From contig OY282444.1 in NCBI GenBank assembly GCA_958296125.1, positions 2,885,623-2,949,622 of the forward strand: a stretch of 64,000 nucleotides of DNA. Reading direction: 5' to 3'. The translations under genes were made by a program, and so were the position numbers. The notes beneath the pieces are model-generated. The model made no database searches and was not told the origin of the DNA. It saw nothing but the letters and a program-made list of their open reading frames with translations. Positions 34,834 through 44,067 of the stretch are shown piece by piece. Source of the stretch: an uncultured Poribacteria bacterium. GTDB taxonomy: Bacteria > Poribacteria > WGA-4E > PCPOR2b. Position 1 is the first letter of the stretch. Each line of letters begins with the position of its first letter.

Positions 34834-35092
34834 TCGGACAAAAGTTATCACGATTTTAGTTGCGTACCGAACGACGGGATTCGGCACCACGAGCGGGATA
34901 GCATACTTATACGGTTTTGAAGCAGGACAGGGAATAAGCCAGTGAGTCATTTCACCGATGAAGGTCATTTAGTATAAGCGATTAAACAGCTTTCTGTCAA
35001 TAACAAAAAAGGTGATGCGTGGAACGTGATATAAAAAGGTTGACCCTGTTAAGGCTTAATCCCTCTGCTCACCTGTATATTTCTATAACCAA

Positions 35093-35893
35093 TCAGAAAC
35101 TGACATATCCGCCACAAACAGGAATACACTGCCCCGTCACATAATCCGAGAGATTTGTGACGAGAAACTCAACGACCTTTGCACAATCCTCCGGCATCCC
35201 CATACGGCGTAGGGGGATTTGTGGCAACAGTTGTGCGCGTGTTTCGGAGCTATTTCTGCCGCCGGCGATGCCACGGGATGAAAGGATGTAGCCCGGCGCG
35301 ATGCAGTTCACATTAATCCCGTGTGGTCCCAATTCGGCGGCGAGGGTGCGGGTGTATTGTACGACCCCCGCTTTTGCAACTCTATACGGCATGCCTCCCC
35401 CACTCCAGCCGCTCCACAAACCCGCCTGCGAACTGACATTGACAATTCGACCGTAACTTGCTTTCTTCATTGGGGGGCTCACCGCCTGACAGCAGAAAAC
35501 CGCACTGCTGAGATTAATCGCCATAATATAGTTGTAATATTCCTCTTCAGCGTCGGAGGCCATTGAGGATTTCGGTTGGCCCAACGCCCCACCGGTGTTG
35601 TTGACGAGGATATCGATTCGCCCCAGTTTGTCCATAATCTCGTCAACCATCGCAAAGACAGCATCGCGTTGCGTGACATCAACTTCAAAGCCGAGTGACT
35701 GACACCCAAAATTCTCGACCTCCGCCATGACGGTTTCCGCTGTTAGTTCTTCATTATACTCTTTCGCTGCGTCAAGAGCGATGTCGTTAATGACAACATC
35801 CGCGCCCAACTGAGCGAGGTGGAGCGCGTAAGCTCTACCTAATCCGCGCGCCGCGCCGGTAACAAGTGCAACCTGTCCATCTAATTTACCCAT
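35093..35893 (-). CDS. SDR-family oxidoreductase (FabG-like)
   Basis: 266 residues with VTGAARGLGRAYA (TGxxxGxG cofactor loop), NNTGG, the catalytic Ser in VNVSSQAGLW and YRVAK (YxxxK). The normal NNAG is NNTGG. ATG at 35893 follows AGGGGG; the much longer open frame upstream overlaps another gene and is discarded. The substrate is unknown: it may be a 3-oxoacyl derivative or a sugar alcohol. A palindromic repeat shared with the region upstream of the M19 gene lies 52-81 bp before the start. Confidence 0.88.
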   Translation of the reverse strand: MGKLDGQVALVTGAARGLGRAYALHLAQLGADVVINDIALDAAKEYNEELTAETVMAEVENFGCQSLGFEVDVTQRDAVFAMVDEIMDKLGRIDILVNNTGGALGQPKSSMASDAEEEYYNYIMAINLSSAVFCCQAVSPPMKKASYGRIVNVSSQAGLWSGWSGGGMPYRVAKAGVVQYTRTLAAELGPHGINVNCIAPGYILSSRGIAGGRNSSETRAQLLPQIPLRRMGMPEDCAKVVEFLVTNLSDYVTGQCIPVCGGYVSF

Positions 35894-35944
35894 CGCAACC
35901 CCCTTTATGCGTGAAGGTGAAGTGTAGCTGTCCCACAGCTTGAT

Positions 35945-35974
35945 AGTAGTAGATATACTCCGTATGCCGTAATC
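35945..35974 (-). repeat. Dispersed palindromic motif, copy 1
   Basis: On the minus strand it reads GATTACGGCATACGGAGTAT. The GCATAC half is intact, but the second half is GTATAT instead of GTATGC. It matches 50771-50801 at about 25 of 30 positions and lies upstream of a minus-strand gene in both places. Confidence 0.5.
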
Positions 35975-36060
35975 TGTATGCAAATCTAGGTGTATAATAA
36001 TGCCGAATCCCTCAATACCCCAGCCCCAGCGAGGCGATATGTGATGTGTATAGTAATCGA

Positions 36061-38790
36061 CTACCGAACAACCGCAACCTTCCCTGACCGATGGACTATC
36101 TCGCCTTCCCGCTTCGCTTCCAAGCCGTAGATATAAACCCCGCCAGCGACAGGTCCACCCGCTTGATTTTCGCACTTCCAGGCGAAGGCTTCATCGAGTG
36201 ACGCTGACTGTTGACCAACGACATTGCGTAACATATCCGTATAGAGCAAACGCCCGGTGACATCATAAATCTTTAGTGTAACATCGGCAGATTTGGTGAG
36301 CCGGAATGTAATGGTGGCATTGTGCGATGTGGGGTTCGGATAAACGATAACCGGATCGGCAAAATCGAAAATATCCTGAGTAGAGAAATCCATCGTCTGT
36401 CGTGCTTCATTACCAGCTCGGTCTGTCGCGCGAACCGCAAGGGTATGCCTCCCCGCATCCAGATTACTCGGCAGGTAGGTCAAGCGTCCCGTCGTATCTT
36501 CGTAAAGGAATCGTACCGGCCGATTGTCCACCCACAACTGAATGGCATCAACGCCGGACCCTTCGTCGGTAATTTCATGCAGTATGAGAAAGCGTTTGGG
36601 AGGAACCGCTGTTGAATCTTCGGGAAAAACGGTGCTTATGATAGGTGGCATTCGGTCCACGAGCAGGGCATAGCTGGTGAACCGATCGACGGTGGCTTCA
36701 AACATGCCGCGCTGGTTTCTGAACCCATTCAGCGGCCTCCATTGCTGGAATTGGCCGTCCCACTGAAACATCGCAATCCCATTTCCGTTCTTATTTGGTC
36801 CTAGAGGAAGTGGAAGTGCAATCTGAAATGAAACATCTTCGGTCTCTACAGGGGATTCGATAACGTAGACGGGGTCCAGTATCGTCAACCCACGCGCCTT
36901 GGCGTTTTGTCGCTGGGCACGAATCGTATTTTGACCCAATCCGTCTTGGCTTCGCAAGGTCACTCGCAGTGCTGCGTCACCTTCAAGTAATCGAACGCTG
37001 GGGCCGCCATCAATAGAGAGGAGAATTGTCTCCAACGAAGAATCATCTCCTCGAATAAATCGTGGGAATTGAATATCTTCAAAAAGCCGATTCTGATCTG
37101 TGAAGTAGCCGCGTACAGGGAGCACCTCTCCGCTGAGAGAACGAACTCGGGTAGAAAGTGTGAATCCTGTTTGCGAGGAAGAGATCGGAAAATCAAGGGC
37201 ATATAGAAAGATTGAACCCTGATTTCCCACAGTCAAATCTGCGTTCAGTTCCTCATCCACGACGCTGAAATGATCGAGATTAGGCGTATACCCCAATCTC
37301 GCGCCAGATGGCAGAACTTCAACAACGGGAGTTGCTGCCAATCGCTTGGTCGTGGTTAACGTGATTCTGAGTGTATGATTTTCCCCTTCAATCCGTTTCG
37401 CTGAAATTGATGCTTGAAATGGTCGTGTGTCAATGGTAAAGGTAAAATTGATTGGTGCTGCCAAATTGCCTGTGGTATCCTGAACCTCCAATCTGAAGTG
37501 ATAAGTGCCGTCGATTAGTTTGGTCGGTGGGGTGTAGGTGAATTTGCCCGTCTCTGGTTGAAAATCAAAAAAACTCCCATCAAATTTAGCAGCTCCCGGC
37601 CTCCCATCAAAAACAAACGTCTCCTCACCGAAGTTGAAACGAATCGTCCGCGGATCTATCTCCATATCATCAATTAAGACCCCCGTGATTTTTACGTCCG
37701 ATCGATCAAGAAATGCGCCATCAGGCGGTAAAACTTCTGTTATCGCCGGTGGGTTGAGATCTATTCCAAGGAGCCGATCTTTCTTTTTATAGCTGATGCG
37801 TCGTAGTACCGTCGTTTTGCGGCCCAGCTGATCGATGGCGGTTACACGGATCAACTTGGGCACCTCCCCTCCGGCACCGTTAGTGAAATTTTCCTCCTTC
37901 AGTAGGAGTGTGCGCTCAAAGTGACCGTCCATCTTGAGTGGCATGACAGTCCCGTTAATTGAAAGCTGTGCATCGGGGTCATCGATCTGACCGGACACGG
38001 TGACATAAGGCACCTCAAGCAGAGCGAAATCGGGTGGGGAAGCCAGTACAATTATTGGCGGTTGGCTATCACGCACAACGGTTCGGATTACGCTCGTCTC
38101 CAAACCAATTGGGTTTGTCACTTGGATCTCGATTCGGTTTGGACCTTCACTCAGGGGCAACTGCACGACAAAACGGCCTTCTGAATCAACAGGTAAGGAC
38201 ATTTCCATCCGCCCGAATTTAAGAATAACGGTGTTTGATTTTTCTGTTCTCCCCCGCACTGTTATTTGTGTCTTTGAGGTCAACAGATCTTCAGGCAGAT
38301 CGAAGACCGCTAGGCGTGGGCGTTCGTTCTCAATAACAATATGGATTTGGTCATGTATTTCATCGCCTTGCGTCGAAATGACAACAAGCCGTATCAGGAA
38401 TTCTCCACGCAACCGTTGTGCATCCCATTGTCCGAGAAAACCGGTCTCCATCACTGGGGTTGTCGCTCTACCACCAATCTGACGCCATCTGGTCGAGACA
38501 GTGTTTCCCTTACCTGTAGAAATGGAGGTATATTCCAAACGATATTCTTTGAACATCGCGCCACGAGCCAACCCCAAGATGTCAACTTTACCACTCAGTT
38601 GTTCTCCTGTATGGGGGCGAGCGATTCTTGCTTCAATGGGCGAGGCATCGAGCGAAGTGGTAAAGCTGAATAACCAGAGCACAGATGTAAGGAAGATAAA
38701 GATAGGCAGAATTGAAGAATGGAAGGATGAAAGGGTGGAGAGAAAAGCAGGATTCGTTTGAGATTTCACAACTCTGTTCCGAGAGTCCAA
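36061..38790 (-). CDS. Large secreted protein with Ig-like repeats and FlgD/T9SS-like C-terminal domain
   Basis: About 909 residues. A hydrophobic signal segment (ILPIFIFLTSVLWLFSF) lies near residues 27-45. The exact start is uncertain: TTG 38790 and GTG 38769 are both possible and neither has a good ribosome binding site. Several beta-sandwich repeats follow, introduced by phrases such as DSQPPIIVLASPPD and PPAITEVLPPDGAFL. The last 90 residues contain VIVYPNPTSHNATITF, LKIYDVTGRLLY and GGVYIYGLEA, the pattern of FlgD-like Ig / type IX sorting domains. It is probably exported and surface-attached. Function unknown. Confidence 0.75.
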   Translation of the reverse strand: MDSRNRVVKSQTNPAFLSTLSSFHSSILPIFIFLTSVLWLFSFTTSLDASPIEARIARPHTGEQLSGKVDILGLARGAMFKEYRLEYTSISTGKGNTVSTRWRQIGGRATTPVMETGFLGQWDAQRLRGEFLIRLVVISTQGDEIHDQIHIVIENERPRLAVFDLPEDLLTSKTQITVRGRTEKSNTVILKFGRMEMSLPVDSEGRFVVQLPLSEGPNRIEIQVTNPIGLETSVIRTVVRDSQPPIIVLASPPDFALLEVPYVTVSGQIDDPDAQLSINGTVMPLKMDGHFERTLLLKEENFTNGAGGEVPKLIRVTAIDQLGRKTTVLRRISYKKKDRLLGIDLNPPAITEVLPPDGAFLDRSDVKITGVLIDDMEIDPRTIRFNFGEETFVFDGRPGAAKFDGSFFDFQPETGKFTYTPPTKLIDGTYHFRLEVQDTTGNLAAPINFTFTIDTRPFQASISAKRIEGENHTLRITLTTTKRLAATPVVEVLPSGARLGYTPNLDHFSVVDEELNADLTVGNQGSIFLYALDFPISSSQTGFTLSTRVRSLSGEVLPVRGYFTDQNRLFEDIQFPRFIRGDDSSLETILLSIDGGPSVRLLEGDAALRVTLRSQDGLGQNTIRAQRQNAKARGLTILDPVYVIESPVETEDVSFQIALPLPLGPNKNGNGIAMFQWDGQFQQWRPLNGFRNQRGMFEATVDRFTSYALLVDRMPPIISTVFPEDSTAVPPKRFLILHEITDEGSGVDAIQLWVDNRPVRFLYEDTTGRLTYLPSNLDAGRHTLAVRATDRAGNEARQTMDFSTQDIFDFADPVIVYPNPTSHNATITFRLTKSADVTLKIYDVTGRLLYTDMLRNVVGQQSASLDEAFAWKCENQAGGPVAGGVYIYGLEAKREGEIVHRSGKVAVVR

Positions 38791-38839
38791 GAGTCGGACC
38801 TGCAGATCTATTGGGGGTTCATGTTTTACGTTTCACGTT

Positions 38840-39448
38840 CTACATCTTGCGGAAAAGCCCGACAACCTTTCCCAAAATCTGTGCATCATCGACAATAATT
38901 GGAGACATCACCGCATTTTCAGGTTGCAGGCGAATTCGGTTTCCATCACGAAAGAATCGTTTCACCGTTGCTTCTTCGTCAAGTAACGCGACAACAATAT
39001 CCCCGGCATCCGCGTAATTCTGCGACCGCACAATCACGAGATCACCCTCAAAGATACCCGCCTCGATCATACTTTCCCCGTTGATACGCAACGCGAAACA
39101 GGTATCTTCCTTGACAACCTCCCGCGGCACGGGTAAAGTGCCTTCGACATTCTCAGAGGCGAGTACGGGCTCACCCGCAGCAACCCGCCCAACGATTGGG
39201 ACCTCGATTGCCGTTTGTGGTAGTTTTTTCGGCACAAATTCCAAAATTTCGATGGCGCGTGGCTTCTTAGGAACACGCCGTATATAACCCTTCTTCTCGA
39301 TCGCATTCAGGTGATCGTGGGCACCCTTCTCAGAAATGCCAAAGGTTGTCCCAATTTCGCGGACGGTCGGCGGGTAGCCTGTGTCTTGCACATGCTTCCG
39401 CACAAATTCAAAGATCCGGTTCTGTTTTTTGGTCAGTGATTTTCGCAC
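38840..39448 (-). CDS. lexA: LexA SOS repressor
   Basis: 202 residues. The N-terminal winged helix has GYPPTVREIGTTFGIS and AHDHLNAIEKKGYI. The self-cleavage site is Ala91-Gly92 (GRVAAGEP), with catalytic Ser126 (INGESMIEAG) and Lys163 (ATVKRF). Contact with activated RecA triggers cleavage and derepression. The GTG start at 39448 follows AGGAG. A promoter lies 33-61 bp upstream. I could not identify a GAAC-type or E. coli-type operator there, so its binding motif is probably phylum-specific. Confidence 0.95.
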   Translation of the reverse strand: MRKSLTKKQNRIFEFVRKHVQDTGYPPTVREIGTTFGISEKGAHDHLNAIEKKGYIRRVPKKPRAIEILEFVPKKLPQTAIEVPIVGRVAAGEPVLASENVEGTLPVPREVVKEDTCFALRINGESMIEAGIFEGDLVIVRSQNYADAGDIVVALLDEEATVKRFFRDGNRIRLQPENAVMSPIIVDDAQILGKVVGLFRKM

Positions 39449-39480
39449 GATTGTCTCCTCATATCCGTCTGGATGCCTTT

Positions 39481-39509
39481 AATATACTATACGCAGGTTA
39501 AGCCGTCAA
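39481..39509 (-). promoter_or_regulatory. Promoter of lexA
   Basis: On the minus strand TTGACG and TATATT are 17 bp apart. The near-palindrome TATAGTATA overlaps the -10 box and is a candidate autoregulatory site, without further support. Confidence 0.55.
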
Positions 39510-39553
39510 GGAAAAATCACTGCGCTTACACCGGTCTCCCCCTATTTTTGCTT

Positions 39554-39665
39554 GACTCATGTTAAGAAGTTGTGCAACAGAAACCGTAGGGGCAGGATCA
39601 CCCCGCCCGTAATTGACAAAAACCCGGTTTCTCTTTGCATGTGGCATTTTCCTTTAACATGAGTC
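39554..39665. mobile_element. MITE-like element, 112 bp
   Basis: Perfect 12-bp terminal inverted repeats GACTCATGTTAA / TTAACATGAGTC flank a non-coding core. The core includes AGAAGTTGTGCAACAGAAACC, also present in reverse in the element at 45714-45857. No clear target duplication is seen. It sits between the lexA promoter and a PhyH gene. Confidence 0.7.
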
Positions 39666-39758
39666 TCTTTCCCCAATCGGGGTTGCCAAATCCCGGGGGC
39701 CGTTGAGTTTGACAATCTGACAGGCGCATAGGGACGATAGCAAGGGCGGCGAGAACCG

Positions 39759-40634
39759 TCATCTGCTCGTTTTCCCATCGCTATCTTCGCGGTAATCATA
39801 GGGGCGATTCCGAAAAATATAGTCAATCGGCTCGTCGGTAAATTCAACATTTGGATCCATCTGGCTGTTTTCAAAAGCCTCCTCACAACCCTTGTTGAAC
39901 GGTACCCGTCTCCTGCGTCGGAACCAGTGGATATTGTGAACCATTGCAATCATCTGTCTTGGTCGATCGGAATAGTTGGGCATACCCCGGTGCCAAAGGC
40001 GCATATCCCTGATGAGGGCACTTCCCTTTTTCGTATTGCCACGCACCGGCGGCGCAATCTCTCGACGTGCTTCCACAATCCGCTCCTTGACCTTAATTGT
40101 TGCGTCAGCCAGAGCAACATTCGTATCTAGGTGGGATCCAGGCCAAAGCTCAATACTACCATTATGCTCGGTGACATCCATCGGTGCGATGTTGACCACC
40201 AAAGATACCGCTGGATGTGCCATTTTCAACCCTGACCATAATTGTCCAAGATCCACATGCACCGGCTGTGTGCCACTGCCGGGACAGTTTGTGTTGCCGG
40301 TGTAGCAGCTGTTAAATAACCCTTCACCAAGAACTTTTCGGGTCACCTGTATCACCCACGGATTGGCGACAATATCACGAAAAACATAAGACGCAAAGGG
40401 CGGTGGGTCTTGCTGGAGGTGTTGCCTGACGAAATTCACCGGGAGGACTGATGCCGTCATCAATGTGTGTAAATCGTCATCCATCTTTTCGCGGAGCAGA
40501 TCCAAGTGGCTGTGCGATATGATATCTGATAAGATAACATACCCCTCCTCCCGGATTGCGTGGACAGCTTGATCGAGATGGGTTTCGGACATCTTACCGT
40601 TGGCGAGTTCTTCGGGACTAATCGTGATCTCCAT
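39759..40634 (-). CDS. Phytanoyl-CoA dioxygenase (PhyH) family protein
   Basis: 291 residues of the Fe(II)/2-oxoglutarate-dependent PhyH family. The metal-binding HxD is in PVHVDLGQLW and the distal His in MRLWHRGMPNYSDRPRQM, whose Arg binds 2-oxoglutarate. Such enzymes hydroxylate diverse small molecules; the substrate is unknown. The ATG follows GAGGAAG. It has its own promoter at 40669-40697 and no clear operon partner. It is one of four PhyH proteins in the window. Confidence 0.88.
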   Translation of the reverse strand: MEITISPEELANGKMSETHLDQAVHAIREEGYVILSDIISHSHLDLLREKMDDDLHTLMTASVLPVNFVRQHLQQDPPPFASYVFRDIVANPWVIQVTRKVLGEGLFNSCYTGNTNCPGSGTQPVHVDLGQLWSGLKMAHPAVSLVVNIAPMDVTEHNGSIELWPGSHLDTNVALADATIKVKERIVEARREIAPPVRGNTKKGSALIRDMRLWHRGMPNYSDRPRQMIAMVHNIHWFRRRRRVPFNKGCEEAFENSQMDPNVEFTDEPIDYIFRNRPYDYREDSDGKTSR

Positions 40635-40668
40635 CGCTTCTTCCTCATGAGCTAATTATTTTGACAAA

Positions 40669-40697
40669 ATAGTATCAGACGCATACCAAACGGTCAA
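40669..40697 (-). promoter_or_regulatory. Promoter of PhyH gene 1
   Basis: On the minus strand TTGACC and TACTAT are 17 bp apart, 35 bp before the start codon. Confidence 0.6.
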
Positions 40698-40793
40698 GCG
40701 AAATATTTAGCCTAGCATTTGGGACTTTCAATCGGTAAGCAGATATGGGAATTTAGGCATGTGCCTTATCCATTCAATCTATGCTGTAATTTT

Positions 40794-40822
40794 TTGACAC
40801 GACTCCGAATGAATGCTATAAT
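40794..40822 (+). promoter_or_regulatory. Promoter of the DNA methyltransferase gene
   Basis: TTGACA and TATAAT, both perfect, are 17 bp apart, 56 bp before the ATG. Confidence 0.75.
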
Positions 40823-40878
40823 TTCATTATCGGATTTGCGTAAGATAAGTCAGCTAGGACCGCCAAAGGGATTTCACT

Positions 40879-42507
40879 ATGCCTACCCTCGATTTCAAAG
40901 GGAAACAACATATCTACGCCCACCATCTCACCGTTCCTTACCGTCCACTGAAACCGGACGAAAGCCGCTCCTGCAATCCCCCCGCCTGCGGGGGTCAAGA
41001 GGGGGGTGCCGACGATAACCTCATTATCCACGGCGATAACCTACACGCCCTCAAAGCATTACTGCCCCGCTACGCGAACCGTATCAAGTGCATCTACATT
41101 GACCCGCCCTACAACACCGGCAACGAGGAATGGTGCTATAATGACAACGTGAACAGTCCGCTTATGCAGCAATGGCTCACAAAGAACAGTCCTGTTGATA
41201 ATGAAGACCTTGAACGGCATGACAAATGGCTCTGTATGATGTGGCCACGGTTGCACCTACTCAAAGAACTGCTTGCCGACGATGGCATCATTTTTATCTC
41301 CATTGATGATAATGAACAACACCACCTGCGGATGCTGATGGATGAGATTTTTGGAGAAAGAAACTTTGTTGCTAATATCGTCTGGCACCACAGAAAATCC
41401 AGTCAGAATGATATAGATGTTTCACTTTCACATAACCACATACTTTGCTATGTGCTTGATAGCCCCTCCTTTTCCTTCAATGCTGGATATATTGATGAAA
41501 GCAAATTCTCCAACCCCGACAGTGATCCTCGTGGTCCATGGGTGGCAGATCCAATGGATGCGCCCAATATCAGGGAAAACTTGACTTACGAAATCGTCAA
41601 TCCCAACACAGGTAAAGTTTATCTTCCTCCTGCGGGTAGGCACTGGAGGTTCTCTAAGGAAAAGTACGAAGCCGCAGTGAAAGAAAAACGAATTCTGTTT
41701 GGAAAAAGAGGAATTTCTAAGCCTCAATACAAGCGATTTCTCAGTGAAGCGCGGGAGAAGGGAGTCAGCATCTTCACGATATGGAGTGATGTAGGTACTA
41801 CTACGGCTGCTACTAGGGAGCTTATTGGTATTTTTGGGCGCGGACAGTCTTTTGCAACCCCCAAGCCAACAGATTTAATAAAAAAAATAATCAGAGTATC
41901 CACGGATGAAAACGACATTGTTCTCGATGCTTTCGCTGGTAGCGGTACCACTGCCCATGCCGTACTCGCTTTGAACAAAGAAGATGGCGGCAATCGGAAG
42001 TTTATCCTCATTGAGTGCGAAGATTACGCCGATGCCATCACCGCCGAGCGGGTCCGCCGCGTCATAAACGGTGTTGATACTGCCAAAGATGAGGCACTTC
42101 AACAAGGTCTCGGTGGTGGCTTCACTTACTACACACTCGGCGAACCGATCGATGCTGAGGGGCTGCTCACCGGAGATACCTTACCGGCTTATGAAACTTT
42201 GGCAGATTATATCGCTTATGCTGCGACCGGCAGTTCGCTTGAGGATATCGAGTGTCGGGCAGATTACTTTTTTGGCGAAACAGATGCACACCTTTTTTAT
42301 CTAATTTATGAACCAAGTCTTGAATTTTTAGAGAGCAATCGGTCGGCACTAGATGGGAAACGTGCAACGCGGATAGCCAAACGCTGCAACTCAACAGGGA
42401 AAAAGGCGTATGTCTATGCGGCGCAGAAGTTTATGAGTCAAAAAGAGCTTACCACCATGGGTATCACCTTCTGCCAACTGCCCTATACCCTCCATATGTT
42501 TGCCTGA
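40879..42507 (+). CDS. Type III-like site-specific DNA methyltransferase (Mod)
   Basis: 542 residues in beta-type motif order: DPPYNTG at 75-81 (motif IV), then DAFAGSGTTAHAV near 350-362 (motif I, SAM binding). It should methylate adenine N6 (or cytosine N4) in DNA. The N-terminus has an unusual Cys/Gly/Pro-rich insert (about residues 31-43) encoded by a perfect palindrome, just before NLIIHGDNLHALKAL. The C-terminal 120 residues are the specificity/Res-contact region. The Res partner directly downstream is broken, so this looks like an orphan methyltransferase. Confidence 0.88.
   Translation: MPTLDFKGKQHIYAHHLTVPYRPLKPDESRSCNPPACGGQEGGADDNLIIHGDNLHALKALLPRYANRIKCIYIDPPYNTGNEEWCYNDNVNSPLMQQWLTKNSPVDNEDLERHDKWLCMMWPRLHLLKELLADDGIIFISIDDNEQHHLRMLMDEIFGERNFVANIVWHHRKSSQNDIDVSLSHNHILCYVLDSPSFSFNAGYIDESKFSNPDSDPRGPWVADPMDAPNIRENLTYEIVNPNTGKVYLPPAGRHWRFSKEKYEAAVKEKRILFGKRGISKPQYKRFLSEAREKGVSIFTIWSDVGTTTAATRELIGIFGRGQSFATPKPTDLIKKIIRVSTDENDIVLDAFAGSGTTAHAVLALNKEDGGNRKFILIECEDYADAITAERVRRVINGVDTAKDEALQQGLGGGFTYYTLGEPIDAEGLLTGDTLPAYETLADYIAYAATGSSLEDIECRADYFFGETDAHLFYLIYEPSLEFLESNRSALDGKRATRIAKRCNSTGKKAYVYAAQKFMSQKELTTMGITFCQLPYTLHMFA
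40979..40994. repeat. GC-rich palindrome inside the methyltransferase gene
   Basis: CCCCCGC / GCGGGGG with a 2-base loop. A related palindrome CCCCCGC / GCAGGGGG lies inside the MITE-like element at 45775-45791. The insertion keeps the methyltransferase reading frame. Confidence 0.5.
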
Positions 42508-42509
42508 AA

Positions 42510-43064
42510 GTGCCAACCGGTGGTGGAAAGACATTGTTAGGTGTAGAGGCAGTGCGTCGTCTCAAAATCGGTACAGGTTTTTTGCTGTGGCTTGTGCCCA
42601 CAAAAGCAATCTACACACAAACGTGGGACGCTTTTCGGAACCGAGAACATCCGTATCGTCAAATTCTGGAGCGCGCATCAGGGGGCCGGGTCAAACTGTT
42701 CCAATATGATAACCTACAAAGCCAAGGCTGTAGGCATCCTGTAGATAAGGAATCGGAGCGATATACCAGCCAAACCTGCCCTGCCTGTCGCAACCGTAAG
42801 AAACCTACGGGGCGTGTCTACTCATGCCCCAAGTGTGGATGGGAAGGGCATCGAGACGTTGTAGGTGCAAGTAATATCTGGACAAAGTATCAGGGGTGGG
42901 CGTTCACCCCTGTAGTGGTCCGTTCGTCCGTGCCGAGACCAGGCGGGACCAGGGGCGGTGTGGTATCGCCCGTAGGCGTGAGATTTAATGCACATCTATG
43001 TCACTTAGACTCGTGGTCACCCTTTCGGGGACTCATATCCAAGAAGCCTGTCAAGAACAGGTAA
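42510..43064 (+). pseudogene. Broken res helicase fragment joined in frame to a TnpB C-terminus
   Basis: The first 70 codons encode the Walker A region of a type III restriction helicase (VPTGGGKTLLGVEAV, then LWLVPTKAIYTQTWDAF). The res frame extends upstream past the methyltransferase stop, but the normal N-terminal part is absent. After about YDNLQSQ the product becomes a TnpB tail: SQTCPACRNRKKPTGRVYSC and CPKCGWEGHRDVVGASNI are the C4 zinc ribbon and RuvC-III-like region of IS1341/IS605 TnpB. Both halves are fragments, so the protein should be inactive in restriction and transposition. Confidence 0.85.
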
Positions 43065-43112
43065 GAAGCCCAAGCATTGTCCGTTCCGAGACCAGGTATG
43101 CTTGGAAGTATG
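43061..43112 (+). repeat. IS605-like right end
   Basis: GTAAGAAGC is followed by a hairpin CCAAGCAT / ATGCTTGG (43070-43105) and AAGTATGTCAA. It lies directly after the TnpB fragment, where the right end of an IS200/IS605 element should be. The same flanking words occur at 49047-49081. Confidence 0.65.
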
Positions 43113-43158
43113 TCAAAGTTTATCAGATTCTGTATCCAATACTTAGAGAGGTGTATAA

Positions 43159-44028
43159 ATGGCAAGAGTGAATCGGGCAATCGAACTGCTCGAACAGGGG
43201 CAACCAATTTATTATTCGGGTGCCGGAGAACTGAGCTACGAAGGGGGCGTGAAAGCCTCCCAGACGTGGGCGGATTATCTCGTGGTTGAGATGGAACATG
43301 GAATGTTTAACCTTGCAGGATTGGACGCATTTATGCAAGGGTTGGCGGCAAGCGGTTCCACGAAGAGCGGACACCACACACCAACGGTCATCACTACCCT
43401 GCCGACGGATGGCACTGACGAACACGTCATGCGTGCAAATGCATGGATGGTTAAACAGGTCCTTGCCAGAGGAGTCCACGGCATCCTGTTATGCCATGCG
43501 GAAACGCCCGGTGCTGTAAAGGTGTTCGTTGAATCTGCCCGCTATCCGTTCCAGACAATCGGCGTTGGGGAAGGGCTTGATGTGGGGCGTCGTGGTGCTG
43601 GTGGACAGGGCAGCGCGGCAGCGATTTGGGGCATATCCACAGAGGAATATATGAAACGCGCCGATGTTTGGCCCCTGAATCCAGAAGGTGAAATCTTTCT
43701 CGGCTTGAAGATCGAAAATAAGCGAGCATTGAGCAATGTTGAAGCGACAGCACGGGTCCCCGGTATCGCCTTTGCTGAATGGGGTCCGGGGGATATGGGA
43801 CTGTCACACGGTTATAGCGATGCACACGACCCGCCTTACGCGGAAGATATGGCAAACGCACGGGCACGTGTAAAGGCTGCCTGCGATGCTGAAAACATCG
43901 CGTTCCTAGACGGTGTCAATCCAGACAACATAGTTGAGCAAATCGCAAATGGTGTTCGGGTCGGTTCAGGCGGTGAGGAAGTTGCGAACATTGGTCGTAA
44001 ACATACCAACCGCACAATGCCGTGGTAA
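43159..44028 (+). CDS. HpcH/HpaI-family aldolase
   Basis: 289 residues of the class II, metal-dependent HpcH/HpaI aldolase family. YLVVEMEHGMFNLAGL carries the metal-region Glu and catalytic His. VHGILLCHAETPGAV matches the substrate-strand region and GIAFAEWGPGDMGLSHG the end of the barrel. Relatives cleave 2-keto-3-deoxy sugar acids or 4-hydroxy-2-oxoacids to pyruvate. GAGGTGTATAA precedes the ATG. It follows the IS remnant and stands alone, so the pathway is not clear. Confidence 0.85.
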   Translation: MARVNRAIELLEQGQPIYYSGAGELSYEGGVKASQTWADYLVVEMEHGMFNLAGLDAFMQGLAASGSTKSGHHTPTVITTLPTDGTDEHVMRANAWMVKQVLARGVHGILLCHAETPGAVKVFVESARYPFQTIGVGEGLDVGRRGAGGQGSAAAIWGISTEEYMKRADVWPLNPEGEIFLGLKIENKRALSNVEATARVPGIAFAEWGPGDMGLSHGYSDAHDPPYAEDMANARARVKAACDAENIAFLDGVNPDNIVEQIANGVRVGSGGEEVANIGRKHTNRTMPW

Positions 44029-44067
44029 GAATTCTGCTTCAAACGGAAGTCCGGAGCAGGCTAATGG

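Noticed and set aside
39449-39510. Known-type LexA operator upstream of lexA
   Set aside because: No GAAC-N4-GTTC or CTGT-N8-ACAG box could be found; only an AT-rich near-palindrome overlaps the -10 box.
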